Shown piece by piece: positions 61,062 through 64,000 of a stretch of 64,000 bases of DNA. The notes below the pieces were generated by a model. That model searched no databases, was not told where the DNA came from, and saw only the letters and a program-made list of their open reading frames with translations. The DNA is from JAIMBK01 sp040755215. Its GTDB lineage: Bacteria > Bacillota > Desulfotomaculia > Desulfotomaculales > Nap2-2B. Within the stretch, counting starts at the first letter, position 1; every line of letters begins with the position of its first letter. Location: contig JBFMBG010000002.1 in NCBI GenBank assembly GCA_040755215.1, positions 41,681-105,680 of the forward strand, read 5' to 3'. The translations under genes and the position numbers were made by a program.

Positions 61062-62076
61062 AAAAAACGCGCCCGTCGGGAGCAAGCCCCCGGTGCTCTT
61101 CCTGGGCACCAACACCTGCGCCGGGAATATGTTTTCCCTGCTGAACTCCCGCGCTCCCGGCTACCGGGAAATGCTCACCGACCTGATTGACTGCCGCTAC
61201 AATTACCTGCTGATGGCGGCGGAGGGAGAAAGGGCCCTCCAGACGCTGGCAGAAACCGCCGGGCAGTTCTCCGGCAGGTACATCCTGGTGGTTGAGGGAT
61301 CGGTCCCCACCCGTTCAAACGGCCTGTACTGCGTCATCGGGCACAAAAACGGCGAACCGGTGACGGCCCTGCAGGCTGTGCGGGAGCTGGGCGCCGGGGC
61401 CCGCCACGTGGTGGCCCTGGGCACCTGTGCGGCCTTCGGGGGCCCTTACGCGGCCGCGCCCAATCCCTCGGGTTCGGTGCCGGTGCAGGCCGTTCTCGAC
61501 CGGCGGGTGATCAACGTCCCCGGCTGCCCCGTCCATCCGGACTGGTTCATGGGCACACTGGTCCACCTGCTTCTTTACGGAGAGACGGAGCTGGACAACT
61601 TCAACCGGCCCAGGCTCTTCTACGGCGAAACCATTCACAACCTCTGCCAGCGGCGCCACTACTTCGACAGCGGCATTTTCGCCAGCAAGCCGGGCGAGCC
61701 CTGGTGCATGTATAAAATCGGGTGCAAGGGGCCGGTCACCCACGCCGACTGCCCCTACCGCCAGTGGAGCGGTGAGCACCTGAGCTGGCCGGTGAAGGCC
61801 AACACCCCCTGCATCGGCTGCACCAGTCCCGAATTCCCCGACGGCGATATGCCTTTCTTCGAACATCTGCCGGACGTGCCGTTGCCGAACATCCGCACGG
61901 CCGCCGACCGGATCGGGATGCTGGCCGGGGCAGCCACCGCGCTGGGGATCGGCGCCCACCTGGCCGCAAGCATCCTCACCGGCCGGCTGGCGCACACCTT
62001 CAAAAAAGGTTTTTCGGAAAAAGGAGCCGGGAAGATAAGAGATAGTTTACGGAAGCTGTTGAGGAAAAAATTTTAA
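61051..62076 (+). CDS. NiFe hydrogenase small subunit with CxxN proximal motif
   Basis: The 341-aa FeS subunit carries GTCAAFGG, VPGCPVHPDW, HNLCQRRHYFDSG (distal-cluster His and Cys), GCKGPVTHADCPYRQW and NTPCIGCTSPEFPD. In the N-terminal proximal-cluster motif, normally CxxC, it reads Cys23-Ala-Gly-Asn26. No twin-arginine signal is present, so the enzyme should face the cytoplasm; a hydrophobic stretch near residues 283-307 may be a membrane anchor. The ATG at 61051 overlaps the DUF3243 gene. The large subunit follows after 132 bp. No cytochrome b or maturation protease is seen before the window ends. Confidence 0.9.
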   Translation: MKLEKNAPVGSKPPVLFLGTNTCAGNMFSLLNSRAPGYREMLTDLIDCRYNYLLMAAEGERALQTLAETAGQFSGRYILVVEGSVPTRSNGLYCVIGHKNGEPVTALQAVRELGAGARHVVALGTCAAFGGPYAAAPNPSGSVPVQAVLDRRVINVPGCPVHPDWFMGTLVHLLLYGETELDNFNRPRLFYGETIHNLCQRRHYFDSGIFASKPGEPWCMYKIGCKGPVTHADCPYRQWSGEHLSWPVKANTPCIGCTSPEFPDGDMPFFEHLPDVPLPNIRTAADRIGMLAGAATALGIGAHLAASILTGRLAHTFKKGFSEKGAGKIRDSLRKLLRKKF

Positions 62077-62165
62077 AGGGGTTGTCCATGAGAACCTTCG
62101 TTCTCTCCATAAAGCATGAAAATAGAGGGCTGGAATTTGTCCGGGCGAACGACCTATGCAAAGCG

Positions 62166-62192
62166 TAAGTTAAGTGCCAGGCACTTAACTTA
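62166..62192. repeat. Palindromic repeat, copy 2
   Basis: The arms TAAGTTAAGTGCC and GGCACTTAACTTA surround a central A. It is the reverse complement of the core at 59829-59859. It lies between the hydrogenase subunit genes and ends just before the GGAGGA of the large-subunit gene. Confidence 0.8.
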
Positions 62193-62208
62193 ATGGAGGA
62201 CAGCCGGC

Positions 62209-63615
62209 TTGCCAAAGATCATGATCGGCCCGTTCCCCCGGGCCAACAACGTGGTTTCCCTGGAGATCACCGTTGAAAACAAGAAAATAGTGGACGCCCG
62301 CTGCGTCGGCGTTTTTTTCCGCGGCTTCGAGCTGATCCTGCGGGGCCGGGACCCCCGGGACGCCCCTTACCTCACCTTGCGCATCTGTGGGATTTGTTCC
62401 TCGGTGCACGGCACGGCGGCCGCGCTGGCCCTGGAGGACGCCGCCGGCGTGCGCCCCCCGAAAAACGGCTACCTGCTGCGCAACCTGATCCACGCCGCCG
62501 ACACGCTGCAAAACCACATCCGCCACTTTTACCTGTTCAGCCTGCTGGACTACGTTAAGGGCCCGGACCTCGGCCCCTTCCGGCCCGCTTACACAACCGG
62601 CTACCGCCTGCCGCCCAAAGAAAACGACATCCTCGTCCAGCACTACTTTCAGGCCCTGGAAATCAGCCGGCTGTGCCACGAACTGGTCGTCCTGCTGGGC
62701 GGCAAGGTTCCCCACACGCACGGCCTTTTGGCCGGCGGGAGCACCGTCCCCCCGGCGGCGGACGTGATTATGGATTTCAGCGCAAAGTTGAAAAAGATCA
62801 ACGATTTCATCCAAAACGTCATGGTTCCCGATACATATCTTCTGGCGGAAGCCTACAAAGACTACTACGAAATCGGCAAGCGGGCTCCGGCTCTGCTTTC
62901 CTACGGCCATTTCCCCCGGGACGAAAACGACCGCGAGCGCCACTTTCCGCCGGGTGCCGTGGTGGACGGCCGGCTTGAAGAACTGGACAGCTCCCTGATC
63001 AAGGAGCATTTGCGCCACGCCTGGTACAAGGGAGAATCCGGCCTCCACCCGGCGCGGGGGCATACTGAGCCCGACCGGGAAAAAGAAGGGGCCTATTCCT
63101 GGGTGAAGGCCCCCCGTTACCGGGGGAGGGCAATGGAGGGAGGCCCTCTGGCCCGGCTCTGGATCCGCGGCGATTACCACCGGGGCGTTTCCACCATGGA
63201 CCGGCTGGTCGCCCGCACCCTGGAAACAGAAATCATTGGAAAGCTGATGGCGGACTGGCTCGCCGAGCTGGAGCCGGGAAAACCCGTTTTCAACCCGTTT
63301 GAAATCCCCCGGGAAGCGGAGGGAGCCGGCCTCACCGAGGCCATGCGCGGCCCCCTGGGGCACTGGCTGCGGATCGAAAAGGGGCGGATTGCCCATTACG
63401 GGATCGTGACCCCCACCGCCTGGAACTTTTCACCCCGGGACGACGCCGGGCAACCCGGGCCGATTGAAGAAGCCCTGCTCGGCACCCCCGTGGAAAACGA
63501 AAAGGAGCCGGTGGAGGTAGGCCGCGTCGTGCGCGCCTTCGACGTCTGCTCCACCTGTTCCACCCACGTGCTCGTCCCGGGCGGGCCAACAAAGGAAATG
63601 ATTGTCCTGCCCTAG
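62209..63615 (+). CDS. NiFe hydrogenase large subunit
   Basis: The 468-aa catalytic subunit carries the NiFe ligands: RICGICSSVH (Cys60, Cys63, His67) and DVCSTCSTH (Cys447, Cys450, His453), the latter with Val where most have Pro. Fifteen residues (VLVPGGPTKEMIVLP) follow His453 and would be removed by a maturation endopeptidase. The start is a TTG after GGAGGA. With the small subunit it oxidises or makes hydrogen. The sequence is compact compared with the usual 550-600 residues of membrane-bound group 1 enzymes. Confidence 0.92.
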   Translation: MPKIMIGPFPRANNVVSLEITVENKKIVDARCVGVFFRGFELILRGRDPRDAPYLTLRICGICSSVHGTAAALALEDAAGVRPPKNGYLLRNLIHAADTLQNHIRHFYLFSLLDYVKGPDLGPFRPAYTTGYRLPPKENDILVQHYFQALEISRLCHELVVLLGGKVPHTHGLLAGGSTVPPAADVIMDFSAKLKKINDFIQNVMVPDTYLLAEAYKDYYEIGKRAPALLSYGHFPRDENDRERHFPPGAVVDGRLEELDSSLIKEHLRHAWYKGESGLHPARGHTEPDREKEGAYSWVKAPRYRGRAMEGGPLARLWIRGDYHRGVSTMDRLVARTLETEIIGKLMADWLAELEPGKPVFNPFEIPREAEGAGLTEAMRGPLGHWLRIEKGRIAHYGIVTPTAWNFSPRDDAGQPGPIEEALLGTPVENEKEPVEVGRVVRAFDVCSTCSTHVLVPGGPTKEMIVLP

Positions 63616-63693
63616 CCGGAAATTTTCATCCTTTCCCTGGCCCGGGGCTTTCGCCCGCCGTTCGTTTGCCGTCGCTTAAGAGCTTCGGGCCGA

Positions 63694-63761
63694 CCCGGCA
63701 CTCAGCCTTTCCAGAAGGTTTGGTGCAAGACTGAAGCGCTAGCACGAAGCTGAGTGCCGGG
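63694..63761. repeat. Palindromic element sharing ends with the 100-bp repeat
   Basis: CCCGGCACTCAGC (63694-63706) and GCTGAGTGCCGGG (63749-63761) are exact inverted copies around 42 bp. The outer ten bases CCGGCACTCA are the same as the ends of the 100-bp repeats. The whole of 63616-64000 is made of such repeats and shows no gene. Confidence 0.75.
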
Positions 63762-63781
63762 GCTTGGTTCGGAGCGAACCA

Positions 63782-63867
63782 GGCAATTGAGAAGTGAGAG
63801 GCGGGAGGTGAGAGGTGAGATTTTAAAATTCCCACTTCCAACTTCTCACATCCCACTTCTCAATTGC
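63782..63867. repeat. Palindromic GAGAAGTGAGA-type element
   Basis: CAATTGAGAAGTGAGAGG (63783) and its near-complement ending CCCACTTCTCAATTG (63866) face each other around a central ATTTTAAAAT. The arms are about 40 bases each and built of imperfect GTGAGA/GGAAGTGGG units, like the G/T-rich element at 22045. It is probably a hairpin-forming non-autonomous repeat. Confidence 0.7.
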
Positions 63868-63891
63868 GCTGCCGGTTCGCTTACCTCACCT

Positions 63892-63991
63892 GTCCGGCAC
63901 TCACCGGCACTCAGTATGCTTATTGTTCTACTGTCTCAAACGGCACCGGCCGACAACGAAGCAACCTGACAGCCAGTGAGTGCCGGATGTC
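63892..63991. repeat. 100-bp dispersed repeat, copy 2
   Basis: It has the same length and 91 of 100 bases as the element at 52329-52428, with the same inverted ends CCGGCACTCAC / GTGAGTGCCGG. It lies downstream of the hydrogenase large-subunit gene, after two other palindromes. Confidence 0.85.
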
Positions 63992-64000
63992 TCGTTACCG

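Overview
The window looks like the chromosome of a spore-forming anaerobic Firmicute of the Peptococcaceae / Desulfotomaculum-Pelotomaculum type. The reasons are a GerA-type germination operon, Firmicute-style ribosome binding sites with many TTG and GTG starts, several acyl-CoA dehydrogenases with CoA ligases, a homo-oligomeric sulfate adenylyltransferase, 2-amino-4-oxopentanoate thiolase genes and a NiFe hydrogenase. The genus is an inference. No rRNA, tRNA, CRISPR array or transposase was seen.

Layout. 1-18462: sulfur/anion region. A flavoprotein (444) is followed by three minus-strand transporter genes (SSS, DUF1646, SLC13). Next come a CysD-like ATP pyrophosphatase and two alkaline-phosphatase-superfamily 'sulfatases' that carry Thr where sulfatases carry the formylglycine Cys/Ser. 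A second minus-strand unit holds a 208-aa protein, a 144-aa membrane protein, TauE/SafE, a TIGR02186 protein, a 72-aa protein, sulfate adenylyltransferase and a 96-aa protein. A sigma-54 activator (16675-18462) sits beside them. Four -24/-12 promoters (401, 10691, 15958, 16324) precede the flavoprotein, the sulfatase unit, the sat unit and a lone 64-aa membrane protein. Each of the three regulatory regions carries ATACA-N4-TGTAT palindromes that look like activator sites. This is the best candidate for an undescribed system: one sigma-54 regulon joining sulfate activation, sulfite/anion transport and Thr-type sulfatase-like hydrolases.

18493-26914: housekeeping operon rimP-nusA-ylxR-infB-rbfA-nrnA-truB-DUF2283-ribF. 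27128-32582: amino-acid region with alanine dehydrogenase, ortAB thiolase, two NTF2-like proteins and a paralogous pair of Cys-rich proteins resembling ATC hydrolases. 32750-41074: D-aminoacylase, branched-chain amino-acid ABC transporter (binding protein frameshifted), M28 peptidase and a cupin regulator, probably one peptide or amino-acid salvage operon.

41420-55643: acyl-CoA region with three acyl-CoA dehydrogenases whose catalytic-base positions differ, two AMP-forming ligases, FabF, a thioesterase, a tandem PAC2 pair, a HEPN-MNT toxin-antitoxin pair, ArsC and an MBL hydrolase. A 209-bp element at 43002 has complementary ends and encodes a hydrophobic peptide frame. 55820-60096: germination operon. 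60206-63615: small proteins and a NiFe hydrogenase whose small subunit has CxxN in place of the proximal-cluster CxxC. The right end is packed with palindromic repeats, including a 100-bp element also present at 52329.
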